Positions 1 to 10,420 of a DNA stretch of 64,000 nucleotides are shown here, one piece after another (position 1 is the first letter of the stretch; every line of letters starts with the position of its first letter). Both the position numbers and the translations under genes were made by a program. The notes under the pieces were generated by a model. That model was not told the origin of the DNA. It was given only the letters and a program-made list of their open reading frames with translations, and made no database searches. The stretch spans positions 91,981,532-92,045,531 of the forward strand of contig CM073591.1 in the NCBI GenBank assembly GCA_037074705.1, in the 5' to 3' direction. This DNA is from Zhengitettix transpicula (Eukaryota > Arthropoda > Insecta > Orthoptera > Tetrigidae).

Positions 1-437
1 AAAGTTAAATTGGAGAATAATATTAACATTTGATTATTACCGAGGAATGGGCTTGTAAAACTATTTCTCACAAAATATTTATTATAGCACTAAGTAATAA
101 CAGAACATTTCCCTTGTAACATGACCGATAACTGACCGCATGCGTATTTCAGTCCTTATGTAATGTTATATTAATAAAATAATGTTTAATAATTCCCATA
201 CACGTGAAACCATACTGTGCAGTTATCGTCTAACTCGTCGTACTGAACCAAAACCACCTTAATAATTCTTGAAATAGATTTTACATGCTGAAAATATACA
301 GAAAGAAATGTGAAAATTCTCTTACACAAAACTTTTTAATTGTTTTAAAAACTGTTTTATTGGATTTTATGATGAAAAACTGAGATTAGTTTGGTCGTTG
401 TCTATTACATGAAATTGAGTAATCTGTGTTCCCAAAC

Positions 438-694
438 CTTTTGTGGCATGTTTCGAGGGCTTTGTGTGGACACGGCTCTATCTGCAGAGCCTGTGCAAGA
501 CTGGTGCTGTAAAGCAGCCACAAAGTCTTTGTCACAGTTCCAAAGCTTTGCCGATAAAGACGTGGCACACTGCTCAATGAACGTCCTGTACTCGTGGAGA
601 AATACGTCGCTACATTCACACAGCATTTGGTAAAACTTGTCGTATTTCTCATCCCGTTCTTTAGCACGAAGCGTTACAGAATCAGTGGGGAAAG
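438..694 (-). CDS. Unidentified exon-like open segment, minus strand
   Basis: Read on the minus strand, this stretch is open for about 85 codons. The composition is protein-like: charged and aromatic residues, and five cysteines (for example in MLCECSDVF and IEQCATS). That is unlike the surrounding AT-rich DNA. It begins just after an AG that could be an acceptor (TTTAAG before position 694) and ends before GTTTGG, a weak donor-like site at 438. A stop lies immediately upstream of the putative acceptor, so the frame is closed outside the proposed exon. I do not recognise a domain. It could be one internal exon of an unidentified minus-strand gene, a decayed transposon ORF or chance. Two other frames are also open here, which lowers confidence. 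Confidence 0.3.
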
Positions 695-1285
695 CTTAAA
701 GTACTTTGATCTGTGCATTAAATCCATATGGTAATCCGACAAAGAAAAAGTAACGTTCTAAATTTAGTTTTATTTCCATTAGTACGATTTAACCTTTATA
801 ATTATTCAAGAAACATATTAAAAATTTATACTGTGATAAAAAAATAAGTCACTTGGGGTTTCCGCTGCTGCCACTCACACGTGATCACAAATGGACTGTG
901 TAAACAACACACTCAAATTAATAGAATTCACTGGGATTGTTCGGCAACGCTGCTTGTCCAGGCCGTAATAACTCGAAACTTTCTCTAACAGAAATATATT
1001 TATTTTAGTTACGATTTGAATGGCGTTATACTTAAATCACATTGAACATATATGATATTTCAGTCCCTGTATTTTTTGCTCCACGTGTCCATATTTGGGG
1101 CTAAGTATTCAACTATTTATTATTTTTTGTAACTTCAAGTTTAAAAGGAAAATAGCGATTTTTGAGAAAAAATACAGACTTAATGCATATTCAGATATTT
1201 GCTGGAAAATAATTCTCTTAGTGAAAATTAGTAATTATAGAGTTATAAGTAATAACTTTAAGGGGATTTGTCCGCGGAGGATCAA
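695..1285. other. AT-rich stretch, nothing recognised
   Basis: No coding exon, RNA gene or clear repeat could be recognised. A short open frame on the plus strand near 1095-1391 is low-complexity and runs into the SINE-like repeat, so it is not called. Confidence 0.6.
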
Positions 1286-1287
1286 GA

Positions 1288-1835
1288 AAGCCTGCGAGAG
1301 AATTCTCGCGCAGGTGAACCTCCCCAGAGAGCTCTGGCGGAGGCTACCTTTGGGGATGCCTTTACATCTCTCTGGTTTCTTTTTTAACTAAGGGTCCCAC
1401 ATGCCGAGGCACCTCGACCTGTTTTGAGAGGTGTATGTTCCGGGGTCGCAGACCTTGGGAATATAGTATGAGTTGTCTTCTATTCCTATTGGAATAGTCG
1501 GCCTGGTGCCTCCGCAACCAGTCAAGGCACGGCGACGGGTAAGCTGCGACCCCACAGCGAACCCCTCTCCCACCATCGGAAGGGAGTGGGACAAGTACCA
1601 AATGCCCGACCTACCTGATGCAGGTTTTTATAGGGTTTTCCCTGCATAACTTTTAGGCGATTTGCGGGGTAGGATCCTTAAACCATAGCCCGGGGGCCGT
1701 AGTTAACCCTTGGCTACCTTCCTCTACCCTTCCGCATCCCCCTTTCAGATCCCTTCCTATGCTATTAAAGGGGAGTTGCCACCATGTGGATTACCCTCAT
1801 GTAGCCTGTTACCCTAAAAAAAATGAAAAAAATGG
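1288..1835 (+). repeat. SINE-like retroposon, copy 1
   Basis: This GC-richer block of about 540 bp shares long collinear stretches with 10421-10855, 58412-58955 (same strand) and 31265-31783 (opposite strand). Shared landmarks in order are a GGCTACC...GGGATGC segment, AACTAAGG-TCCCACA-GCC, TGTATGTTCCGGGGTC, AATAGTCGGCC, ATGCCCGACCTACCTGATGC, TAGGATCCTTAAAC and GGATTACCCT, followed by an A-rich tail (CCCTAAAAAAAA). The polarity, from a ragged 5' end to an A-rich 3' end, is that of a retroposon. No pol III A/B box and no conserved long ORF was found. It could therefore be a SINE, or the 3' part of a non-LTR element whose coding part is absent here. Open frames inside it differ between copies and are not genes. 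Confidence 0.75.
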
Positions 1836-2999
1836 GGGATTTTATGAACCTGTACAATACAGAGTTCGTTTATATTCCAAATACGTTTCTATATAACTAA
1901 ATATTCGTAAAATATAAAAAAGCCATTATTTTATATAACTCGCTTTATTATCTCTAATTGGCATTTATTACACTACCTTATTTTCCTCTGTGTGTCAAAT
2001 ATTTTGTTAGTATAGTACTAAATCAGTTGATTTTAGAAAACAGTTAGCCATAAGAACGTAACACTTTTCTTGCGGATTTTAAATCACTTGACGAAAACAA
2101 CAAGCATTGCAGAAACGATGTGTGGTATTTAATATATCACTTATTTTTGGTTATTTTATTCGAGTTATTATTTCCTAATTAGTTTACTTTTACACCGACA
2201 TTATGTTTTTTATTTTCAGTGTATTTTTATTCAGTCAGATACAACGATATCCATTTTCAAGTGAAATGAATAATTTACATTTTTAGCGAGGAAAATATAT
2301 AATTATTTGTATTTGTTCAACCACAAATTATGTTAAAAGTTCAGTGTGTTATAATATTTTTTTCTTGTAAAACGGCGATCCAAACCGAATCGATTCCAGG
2401 TAATAATAATTTCCACATCGTTTTGTTGCTTCAATGTTATTTACTCATGGAATTGGTCAATATAGTACTATATCAACACAAGAGTAATTTACATTTAAGC
2501 GCTTTTGTTACCGGATCATCTAGCAGTATTTCAAATGAAAATATGATTTTGATTTCTCGAACTCCATTTAGCTGGATCGACACAGCCTATTTATCTTCCG
2601 GCAACAATGAGGCTATTTGATGCCTGAGTAGGCAACGCATCACTAGTGTTTGCTTATGGCTAACCAAACCATTCAGGTATGTTATTAAGAAACGATCGCT
2701 GAAGTGCGGACGTTGATGACGCTAAGCAAGAACGATCAGTCGGCTCCAACAGAAACGAACTTTTATTTGTATATTGTTGCAATAGGCAGAAAAATCGCGA
2801 ATAGGAGCCCACAAAGATACACCAAGCAAATATGAACCACTGATTATGCCCTGATTTTAACATTTTGTTATTAACGACAAAATTTATTTAATAAAGTAAT
2901 ATTCTGGCTGGGAATTAACTCCAATTACAGAGTAGCTTTTGGGGGATTACCAATGTGGTTTTCGACCTAATAGATCAGATTTTCACAGTTAGGTAAATC
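1836..2999. other. AT-rich stretch with a Penelope-like 3' remnant
   Basis: No gene recognised. The stretch contains the hammerhead-like/Penelope-type tail module at 2085-2165 (listed separately). Short open frames at 2330-2620 and on the minus strand at 2660-2863 have no recognisable features and no convincing splice context. Confidence 0.5.
2085..2165 (+). repeat. Penelope-type tail with hammerhead-like core
   Basis: A TTGACGA box is followed about 20 bases later by AGAAACGATGTGTGGTATTTA, then an AT-rich TATCACTTATTTTTGGTTATTTT tail. The same order recurs at 39031, 59905, 60131 and 63722 and, for the tail alone, after the GIY-YIG remnant at 53090. Here the catalytic-core box reads TTGACGA instead of CTGANGA, so a working ribozyme is unlikely. 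I interpret it as the 3' end of a decayed Penelope-like element. Confidence 0.45.
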
Positions 3000-3004
3000 A
3001 TAGA

Positions 3005-4060
3005 CTTGTGGATTTCCAGCAGGCATACGACTGTATCATCCGAGGTACGAAGATTTGAGGGAATTGGGGCTACCATCAAATATTATAAAGTTGGTAAACA
3101 TGATTCTAAAATATACAAAATGCAAGGTGAAAACATTGAAGGCGAACTTCCAACGAATTTTGCAAGTAATGAAGGACTAAGTCGGGGAGATACAATGTCC
3201 ACAATTCCCCTCAATGTAGCACCAGAGAACGTCATGAAGAAAGTAGAAATGAATAATCCAGGAGGAAATTTATGTAACCGTTTGAGTCAGAATCTGTCAT
3301 ATGCTACAGACATTAATTTGATATCCTGAGGATATCAGGTTTTGAAATCCAACGTGAATAAATAAGAAAATGCAGCCGAAGAATTCAATTAAAAACTAAA
3401 TATATGTTCTCATCGAGGGCGAAGAAAATTGGGAAACCAATGTTATACAGTTGAATGGACACAATTATGGAATAAATACTATCTTTAAATATTTAGGAAC
3501 CATAGTCTTGGCAGATAACTGTATAAATGAAGAAATACTAGCAAGACTGACAACTGGTAACCGAAGTTACTTCTCATTGCTACGTGTTTTCAAATCATGG
3601 AATCTTAGCTGGAGCCTAAAAAGCAATGTCGTAAATCCAGCAGTGACATGGACCCTTGCTAAGACTAATGAACTAGAGTGGGGAAAGTGTGGGAAAGAAA
3701 GATACTGAGAATACTGTTCTTGTAAATGATAATGGACTATGGAGGATTATAAATAATGAATAATTTAAAATACTATTCACCAATCCAGATATAGTGACTG
3801 CCACCAAAAGTAATAAATTGAGGTGGATGGGACATGTTGAAATAATGAATTATGGTTGAACAATCAAGAAAGTTTACACAGCGAGGCCAGGAGGAAGAAG
3901 ACTGAAAGAACGACCAAGGTTGACGGCGGATGCCGTCGAGGAGGATATACGATGATGGGACTAAGGAAATGGAGAACAGAAAAGGAGAACGGAGACGAAT
4001 GAGAAAACATTAGTGAGAGGCTGAGCCGTTTCAAGGGCTGTAGGAAGGAAATCTAACGTA
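3005..4060 (+). pseudogene. Dead non-LTR retrotransposon (reverse transcriptase C-terminal half)
   Basis: Three-frame reading recovers the order of a LINE reverse transcriptase. At 3008 VDFQQAYD corresponds to RT motif A. Near 3180 GLSRGDTMS matches the GLRQGD-type motif B. Near 3298 SYATDINLI sits at the YADD catalytic box, with one aspartate replaced. From 3470 FKYLGTIV, then NRSYFSLLRVFKS, is the usual thumb region. Further downstream LRWMGHV (near 3822), RPGGRR (near 3888) and VEEDI (near 3938) match the C-terminal region common to many insect LINE polyproteins. Frameshifts and stops split it (for example after 3329 and 3708), and the changed catalytic box confirms it is inactive. The N-terminal endonuclease part is missing, as expected for 5' truncation. 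Confidence 0.85.
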
Positions 4061-4489
4061 TTGTGGCAAGATTTTTACCTGTCTTTACCGCTTTCTTTAC
4101 AAAAACAGAAGGACAGAAAGATATGATAGTAAAATCAGTAGAATAGTTTCAGAGTGGTTATAACGCATTCCCCGACTACCGTAGACATAAGTGGCTCATT
4201 CAAAAGAAAGAATCAATCCTGGACAATAGAATGATATTGTTCCAGTCTAAAGTATGGACCTCACAGTCTAGTTTTCACTCACGAAGAGATTATAGTCCAA
4301 GATCATGTACATATATATATTACCAGCTGCGAATGTAATCGTTCCCAGTGGCAGTCTAAAACAAATATATAAGCAAAAGTATAACAATTAAATCAATTTT
4401 GAAAGAAGAAGAAATAATACAAGCCTTAGAAATTAGTCCTGAAAATTTGTTCACTCCCTCCACACTTCACTTCACTAAAGAAAAATATA

Positions 4490-5170
4490 GACATATACTT
4501 ATTTATATTACATAATAAAAAATACAGATCACTTCACTAATTCATTTATAATATTCTTAAACGTTCTTATTGGAAGATTCTCCTCAAATACTGCTGCAAC
4601 TAAATTGTTCTAATCTCCTATCGATCTGTTTAGGAATGAGAATTTCCCTTCGTCTGTTTTCTGCGGACTCGTTATGATTTTAAATTTGTGATCACCTCTG
4701 CCAAAGTAAGTTACTTTTTCGATCTGATCCCTTATATCTTTCCACGCTTTTTTACCCGTATATGATTTAAAAAGAGCGCAAAGTTTATCTTTCTATCATC
4801 TGGTTGCCAAAGTTTCCCACCCTAATTTTTCTACCTTTTCTCGCCCGTGACCAGTTTCCCATATTATAAATGTTTTGCCCCCTCTGAAGTTTTTCTAGGT
4901 CTTCTATAAGGATACCAACAACTTGCGTCATACTTTAGTATGAGAAGAACTAGAAATTTATAAGCAAGGTCATTTGATTTGCCACTACCCCCTTTTCAAT
5001 ATTCTTATTAAAAAATAAGAATTTTTCCAAACTTTTCGAGACACATAATTTACTTGTTCTTCCAATCCTAGATGAGTTCAAAATGATTCCTAAATATTTT
5101 CAGCTGATTACTTCAGGTATTTTCTCCCAATTTATATTATATCCAATTGTATTATTGCACGATAATTATT
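4490..5170 (-). pseudogene. Dead non-LTR retrotransposon, C-terminal end (minus strand)
   Basis: Read on the minus strand from about 5165 to 4490, broken pieces appear in the order of an insect LINE polyprotein C-terminus: KYLGIIL, then KVWKNSYFLIRILKRG, GWETLATR, KDKLCAF, and RVRRKQT with NSHS. These correspond to the familiar YLGI / ILKKG / WETLA-RR / LCALFKAY / R-RRQRTDIGKYSFVNRT blocks. Several stop codons and frameshifts are present. It is a different LINE family and the opposite strand from the copy at 3005-4060, so the two are independent insertions. It abuts the LTR-like repeat that starts near 5190. Confidence 0.8.
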
Positions 5171-5189
5171 GAATGTAATTTATATATAT

Positions 5190-6111
5190 ATTATAATCTT
5201 TGGGTTCGGGAACACACTTCACTTTAATAATGGACATTCAGTGCATAAAATTTACACAGAATTTTTTACTGACACACGTTTCACAACACAACACTATCCT
5301 TTCAGTATCCAAACTCCAGACTTCAAACTTCCGACCACTCGTATGGATGTTTCGCCCGCGGCCACCAATCAATTTGTCTAGTATGATTCACAATGCCAAT
5401 GCGTTTTGTCTTATTTAAAATGTTCTGGATCTCTCAACCTTCACCAAGACAGAGTTCAAATCTGGTATTCAACTGATACTCCTTTCTCCTTCCAACTCTG
5501 ACATCAAATTATATGACTTACTCCTTCAAAATCTCTCACACGACTCTACGTCTTCCTAGTTCAGATTCTGGCACCACACTACACGTACATCTCCTTCCAA
5601 CTATGACAGCACATTCACTTTCATCCACGTCCTCCTCCCTTGCTCTCTGACATCCAACTAACTTGTTCGCTCTCCGGCTTCCAACGCCCTTGTCCTATCA
5701 GCTTCCCCCTCTCCAGAATATTCCTTTTTCCCACAGTTTTGATTTCCCACCTTCGGACATCATCCGGATTTCTTACGCTCAGAGAGCTACTCAATATTGT
5801 TAGATAAACATTACCTTATCTTATAATTGGATGTCAACAAAAAACCGTTGTCAACGTTCCTTTGTGGTCCTGTTCCGATGTCCGTCAGACATTAGATCTA
5901 AGAGCCGCTAAAGACCCCCAAATTAAAATATTTATCCCTTTTGTGAGCCTTTTCCCGCTGTCAATCATTTTTTTTTTATGCGAGCCACCCAATATCCCCA
6001 GTCTGAGTTGGTAAACAGATTTTAAATAATGGCCGTCCACCACTAATCTGTGCCGTGAAACTAATCTTATTAAATTTAAACAAATAATGGCCTTCTTAAC
6101 AAGGAATTACA
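5190..6111 (-). repeat. LTR-like repeat, family A, divergent copy
   Basis: The right boundary, GAATTACA followed by ATATATAT at 6104-6118, matches the right boundary of the family A copies ending at 25664, 34015 and 42697 (ATTACA|ATAT), preceded in each by ATTAATG- or AATGGCC-like sequence. On the minus strand the unit starts TGTAAT, as an LTR would. The interior is pyrimidine-rich and CpG-containing with no long ORF. It is more diverged from the other copies than they are from each other, so the left boundary near 5190 is approximate. Confidence 0.45.
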
Positions 6112-7119
6112 ATATATATATCGCTGGGAAGGTTATCGCTGGGAAAAGGGATTGTTGATGGAGCTTCTTCGCTAGATTGTTGGCGCGAAGGATCGTTTTG
6201 TGGAGTTGTTATTTTGAATTTGATATCAAACAAAATAAATTAAACTAAAAGGATTAATTTCCGTAGTTTTTATTCAACAACGGAGGGCCTGAACAACAGC
6301 GGAGATCGCTGGACGTCAGAACGGATCGTCGTCGGGTACGACACCAGTGTGCCTTTGTAAGGTGGATGTGTTCAGTTTTTATTAACAAACACAATAGATT
6401 ATGCGGAAACCCTAATTGATTATTAATTTTTTTTTAAAAAAAATCATTTAAGCCTTTCTGCAATATTTTAATAGGTTTAATGTAGTTGCAGTTTAATCAG
6501 ACCCTGCAGTATTTTCCAAGAAAAAATAATTTTAATGTTATTTTCTAACAAATGTCATCTGTTTACTGAATTTCGTATTGTATTTAACGAGAAAATGAAT
6601 TACTGAATTTTTTTATCTGTGTAATTTTTATATTGATCTAATCTGTATAAGACACACTCCTTAAATGTATTGTAAATTTTGATGTCTTCAATTAGGTAAT
6701 TTGGAATTCCGATCTTCTTGCACTAAACTGAAAATTTTACTTGCAAAGGTACATTGTCTATAATTTTTTTTTTATTAAACTGTAAATTACGTATTTAAAT
6801 TAATAATAACAATATAAACGTTAAAGAGAAATATTACTAATTCAAAATACAACACAACATATTTTCAGTCTTTGTGTATTTACGTCAGTTGATTGTAAAA
6901 TTCAAGAGCAGTAAATCGCCAAACAAACTTGGCTTTATAAAAGGCGTCAAAAAAAGTTAAAAATTAATGCGTTGTTGGCTGAAAATTTATTCTATATACA
7001 CCGGTGAATATAATAAATTTGTGCATGAAACGCCAAGTGCAAATGTTGCAATGCTCAACTTTTAATTCCCTGGATATTTTGAAACAAAAAAAGTTCATTA
7101 CAATTCATAAACACACAGC
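6112..7119. other. AT-rich stretch with a short imperfect tandem
   Basis: The segment begins with a near-duplicate of ATCGCTGGGAA (6121 and 6135) and a moderately GC-rich patch to about 6360, which could be internal sequence of an LTR element or unrelated. The rest to 7119 is AT-rich and shows nothing I can name. Confidence 0.4.
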
Positions 7120-7139
7120 AGTTCCGCACATGCGGAACT
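7120..7139. repeat. 20-bp palindrome
   Basis: AGTTCCGCA and TGCGGAACT are perfect 9-bp inverted arms around a 2-bp CA centre. It stands out against AT-rich flanks. It could be a binding site for a dimeric factor or a remnant of a fold-back repeat. Confidence 0.7.
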
Positions 7140-7399
7140 AATATGGGTGTAATTAAGCTCATTTTATTTCGGTGGTCTGAGTAGACGCTGAAATAGAAAT
7201 ATTTAATTGGTTATTCTGGCGCTCCATCGTAAAAGTTTAATGTAAACCGGTATCTTTATCATTTTATTCTGAAACTATAATCTCAATTAAATTTATTTAA
7301 ATATTATTTTTAATTTGAACTTGTTCTCAGGATACATGTTAATTATGGAAACATTGAAGGTAAAGACGTATTTAAAAAGGATAAGATTTTTACGCACTG

Positions 7400-7670
7400 A
7401 TTCATAAATATGGCGAACGGTGTTTTATCGTTCATTTTATATATAAATTAAGAATAGGTTTAATGATAGATGATAGATTTAGTTTTAGTACAGGGCCGTT
7501 AAAATCGGAAGAGTGATGAACAACATAAAAAAAATTATTTGAATAATATTCCTTCAGGATATCTTCAATATTTATTTTAGATTAACATTTTTCTTTTTGC
7601 AAATATTATTTGCGAACCGTGTTCTGTGTTTAAAATGAACGATAAAACACCGTTCGCCATATTTATGAAT
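7400..7670. repeat. Perfect 40-bp inverted repeat with a 191-bp spacer
   Basis: Positions 7400-7439 and 7631-7670 are exact reverse complements over 40 bases (left arm starts ATTCATAAATATGG). The spacer is AT-rich with no ORF. The flanks show no obvious target-site duplication. Perfect identity in an otherwise decayed region suggests a recent fold-back or MITE insertion, or selection for the hairpin. A transcript would form a long double-stranded stem. Confidence 0.85.
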
Positions 7671-8229
7671 AAGTTCTTAGTTTTTAAAAGTTACTGTTTA
7701 TCACTTCATACAGAAGTATGCAATTAGGGGAAAATTGGTAAAAATATTTATTTGATAAGTGGACAGTTATTATTTTTAATTAACATTATATTTATCTGAC
7801 AGGTTTAATAAATGAAATGACTTCAGTCAATTACGGAGAGAATTAAGATCAATTGAAAACAATGTGTACACCAATTCTTGTCTAATTAATTATTTCTAAT
7901 TTATCTTTTAATTAAAACTTTCCACCTGAAGAATCAAAGTGATTTTATAATGTTTTAAATTGTAATTGTGTGATGTTATTTCATTATTCATAATTATTAC
8001 AATGACGATGTTATAAAATTTTGAAAAGAAATGTGTTTTCGGATAGTAAGAAAGAGATCGTAAACAGTTAAATGATGGACGAGTCCTTACAAATAATTGA
8101 TATTGGAATCACCAATCATAAATATAACTTTAGTTTCGTAGTGTCCGTTTCAGTGTCTTGAAATTTACTCTCGTTTGTAATTATTAGCACACATTAAGAA
8201 TATAAATATCAGGAAACGATTTTTTGAGC

Positions 8230-8375
8230 CATTCGGTCACGTTTTATTGTGTTGTTCATGCCGACGTTTCGTTCGAAAGCACCGAGCTTTATCAGGGTTA
8301 GAAAAAAATCTTGGTCTGTGCTTTCGAGCGAAACGTCGGCATAAAACGTCGCAATAAAACGTGACTGAATAGATC
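8230..8375. repeat. Inverted pair of hammerhead-like modules
   Basis: The minus-strand copy (8302 to 8245) reads CTGATAA, then a GCTCGGTGC...CGAAC hairpin, then GAAACGTCGGCATG. The plus-strand copy (8312 to 8345) reads CTGTGCTTTCGAGC then GAAACGTCGGCAT. Outside these, GTCACGTTTTATTG (8236) and CAATAAAACGTGAC (8352) also pair, giving a head-to-head palindrome of about 140 bp. The order CTGANGA, hairpin, GAAAC is that of a hammerhead ribozyme core. One copy has A for the conserved G and the other lacks the first box, so both look inactive. Similar modules are typical of Penelope-like terminal repeats. Confidence 0.6.
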
Positions 8376-8508
8376 AAAAACGGGTCATAATAATAATATT
8401 AAAATGGTCACGAAAACTGTCAGTACCTACCATTAAGTATATTTTATAGGCGTGTGAAACGACAAATAAATATGAAAAAAACCAGATTAATAGTCATAAA
8501 TAAATTAA

Positions 8509-8554
8509 CAAATAGTACGTTTTATCCCTATTTGGATCCTCTTCAGGTGTACAA
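8509..8554 (-). repeat. Hammerhead-like core, minus strand
   Basis: On the minus strand the order is GTACAC, CTGAAGA, GGATCC-AAATA-GGGAT hairpin, AAAAC, GTAC. The outer GTAC elements can pair and the inner hairpin matches a stem II. Two core positions deviate from the consensus CTGATGA...GAAAC. It is probably a decayed Penelope/retrozyme-type terminal module. Confidence 0.4.
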
Positions 8555-8649
8555 TTTCAATTAAATTAAGATTTTTCATTTTTTAAAGAAACACAGAATC
8601 TTAAAACACACGATGATTGTTCATTCAATTTGTAGAGTATTACCTACAA

Positions 8650-9786
8650 TTTATTATATGAAAAATTAGACTAACGTGCGGTATGTAAACACATTGCGGT
8701 GGAAAGGATCGATTGACAATTAATATAAATAGAAATCAATTTTTGATAAAGATGAAATTATAATTTCAAAGTGATTTTGTCACAAAAATAACAATTCCAC
8801 AAAATTATATAATTTATATTTTCTTCATTCAAATTACGTTATATTATACTCGATTGTTAAGGTTTGTCTTTATTTTTCTGACCACATTGCTTCCAGCTTC
8901 CACAGCAATTGTTTTTCACTATTAGCGGTATTGTGGAAATAAATTGAGAATTAGTTTCTTTCCGGACGCAAAATCGCTTAGCCGCCTTTGTTTCCGCTCA
9001 TATCTTCTGCACGTTGTTAATATTTCAGAAACAGTACAGGTCTTTAGCGTCGGCTAATAAATCTTGCTCTATGCGTGATAATAAATACTGCATGAAGTTT
9101 TATGAGTAATGATCGTTATCCCTGAGGCGGGTATTTATTTCGGAACTCGTTTGACCGCGTACATACAGAGCCAGAGCAATTCTGCCATGGACACGCCTCT
9201 TAATTTCCTCCGCGAATATATAGCGGAGCCTGTTTCGAGCACGCTGCATTTATTGCTGCTTAGTGGCATTTCCATTAACGAGGATCCCGTTAGCAGCAGA
9301 ACTTGCGTACCATTGGATAACGGCACAGGGACTTGGGGGATTGGAGGAAACGATGTGATTGGGAATGGGAAGAGAAATGTTCGCAACTGCGAGGAGAAAG
9401 GTGAGTCAAGTTGCTTCCAATATACATAAATAAAGATTCTGAAATGAAATTAGAAAACTACTGTTATTAGCAATATCTTTTATAGAAATTTCCGTATTTT
9501 ATATTTATACATTACATTGTATTATATAATACATTTACACGAATTAAAAATTATTTGATGACGAGCAATAAGACAAACCTCAACACTCGAGTATAATATA
9601 ACGTAATTTGAATAAAGAAAATATAAATTAAATAATTTTGTGGAATTGTTATTTTTGTGACAAAACACGTTGAAATTATAATTTCATCTTTGGCATAATC
9701 TGCTTTCTATTTATATTAATTGCCAATTAATCCTTTCCACCGCAATGTGTTTACATACCGCAAGTTAGTCTAAATTTTCATATAAT
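8650..9786. mobile_element. Element with ~210-bp inverted terminal repeats
   Basis: The left arm (about 8650-8875) and right arm (about 9570-9786) are reverse complements at high identity. For example TGCGGTATGTAAACACATTGCGGTGGAAAGGAT (8678) pairs with its complement ending at 9764, and ATTCAAATTACGTTATATTATACTCGA (8827) pairs with 9585-9612, with small indels. The interior (8880-9565) is not repeated elsewhere in the window and is richer in G+C. It contains no transposase. This fits a non-autonomous terminal-inverted-repeat transposon, possibly one that captured foreign DNA. Two opposed insertions of one repeat flanking unique DNA is the alternative. Confidence 0.7.
8960..9400 (+). other. 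GC-richer unique cargo with a strong splice donor
   Basis: Between the inverted arms lies a non-repeated segment with balanced composition and many CpGs. An ATG at 9109 opens about 97 codons that run into AAAG|GTGAGT, a near-perfect donor at 9401. The peptide shows no recognisable domain. A minus-strand frame (9386-9135) is open too, so coding status is doubtful. It could be a non-coding or alternative 5' exon, or an exon captured by the surrounding element. Its phase would join the Frq micro-exon at 35658, but that has a one-in-three chance of being accidental. Confidence 0.3.
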
Positions 9787-10008
9787 AATTCATATAATAG
9801 CTTACATCATACCGCATTACACTACGACACAATGAGAGAACATAAGTCAGTAAATATACTAAATCGTATGAAACTAAATTGTATTAGAACGGTGTCAATG
9901 TTTTGTATTTTTGTGTACTCTAAAATGTGTTAAATCTATTTGAATAAAAATATTGACATAAGAAATGTTATTAGTATCATTTTTAAATATATATTATAAA
10001 ATACGTTC

Positions 10009-10027
10009 ATTAAATTATTTATTTTAA

Positions 10028-10086
<59 letters not shown>

Positions 10087-10102
10087 AAATAAATTATTTA
10101 AT
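10009..10102. repeat. (TA)n microsatellite inside a palindrome
   Basis: A long TA run is bounded by ATTAAATTATTTATTTTAAA on the left and TTTAAAATAAATTATTTAAT on the right. These are reverse complements with one mismatch. The whole 94-bp unit can fold on itself and is likely prone to slippage and cruciform formation. Confidence 0.85.
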
Positions 10103-10420
10103 CCCGTGTAATTATGAAAGTATTATTTAATGCGTCATATGTAATTGAATACTTATACTTTTAATATATTTTATTTGTTAAATATTTACAAATTGTAAAT
10201 ACTTTATTATGTCAGATTATTACAACTGAAAAGTCTCTGGACTAAGAGTTAATTTTAATACATAAAAATAAAAAAAATAGGTAATTGAAATTATTTTAAA
10301 ACCTAAACCGATAAATCTATATTAAAAACTTAGGTTTAAGGGAAACCTGAAACACCTTAGGCATGAATATGTTTAATGAACGTAAGCTTTTTCGGTGAAT
10401 TGATTTAAAAAATGATTTCG

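Noticed and set aside
1362..1601. Open frames inside the SINE-like copies (also 31248-31544 and 58406-58832)
   Set aside because: They fall wholly inside a repeated retroposon and are not conserved in length or frame between copies; they reflect GC-rich repeat sequence.
3006..3329. 107-aa frame as a host gene
   Set aside because: It contains reverse transcriptase motifs with a mutated catalytic box and continues in other frames as a dead LINE.
9109..9429. A confident 106-aa protein-coding gene
   Set aside because: The minus strand is open over the same span, no domain is visible, and the segment is inside an inverted-repeat element; kept only as an exon candidate.
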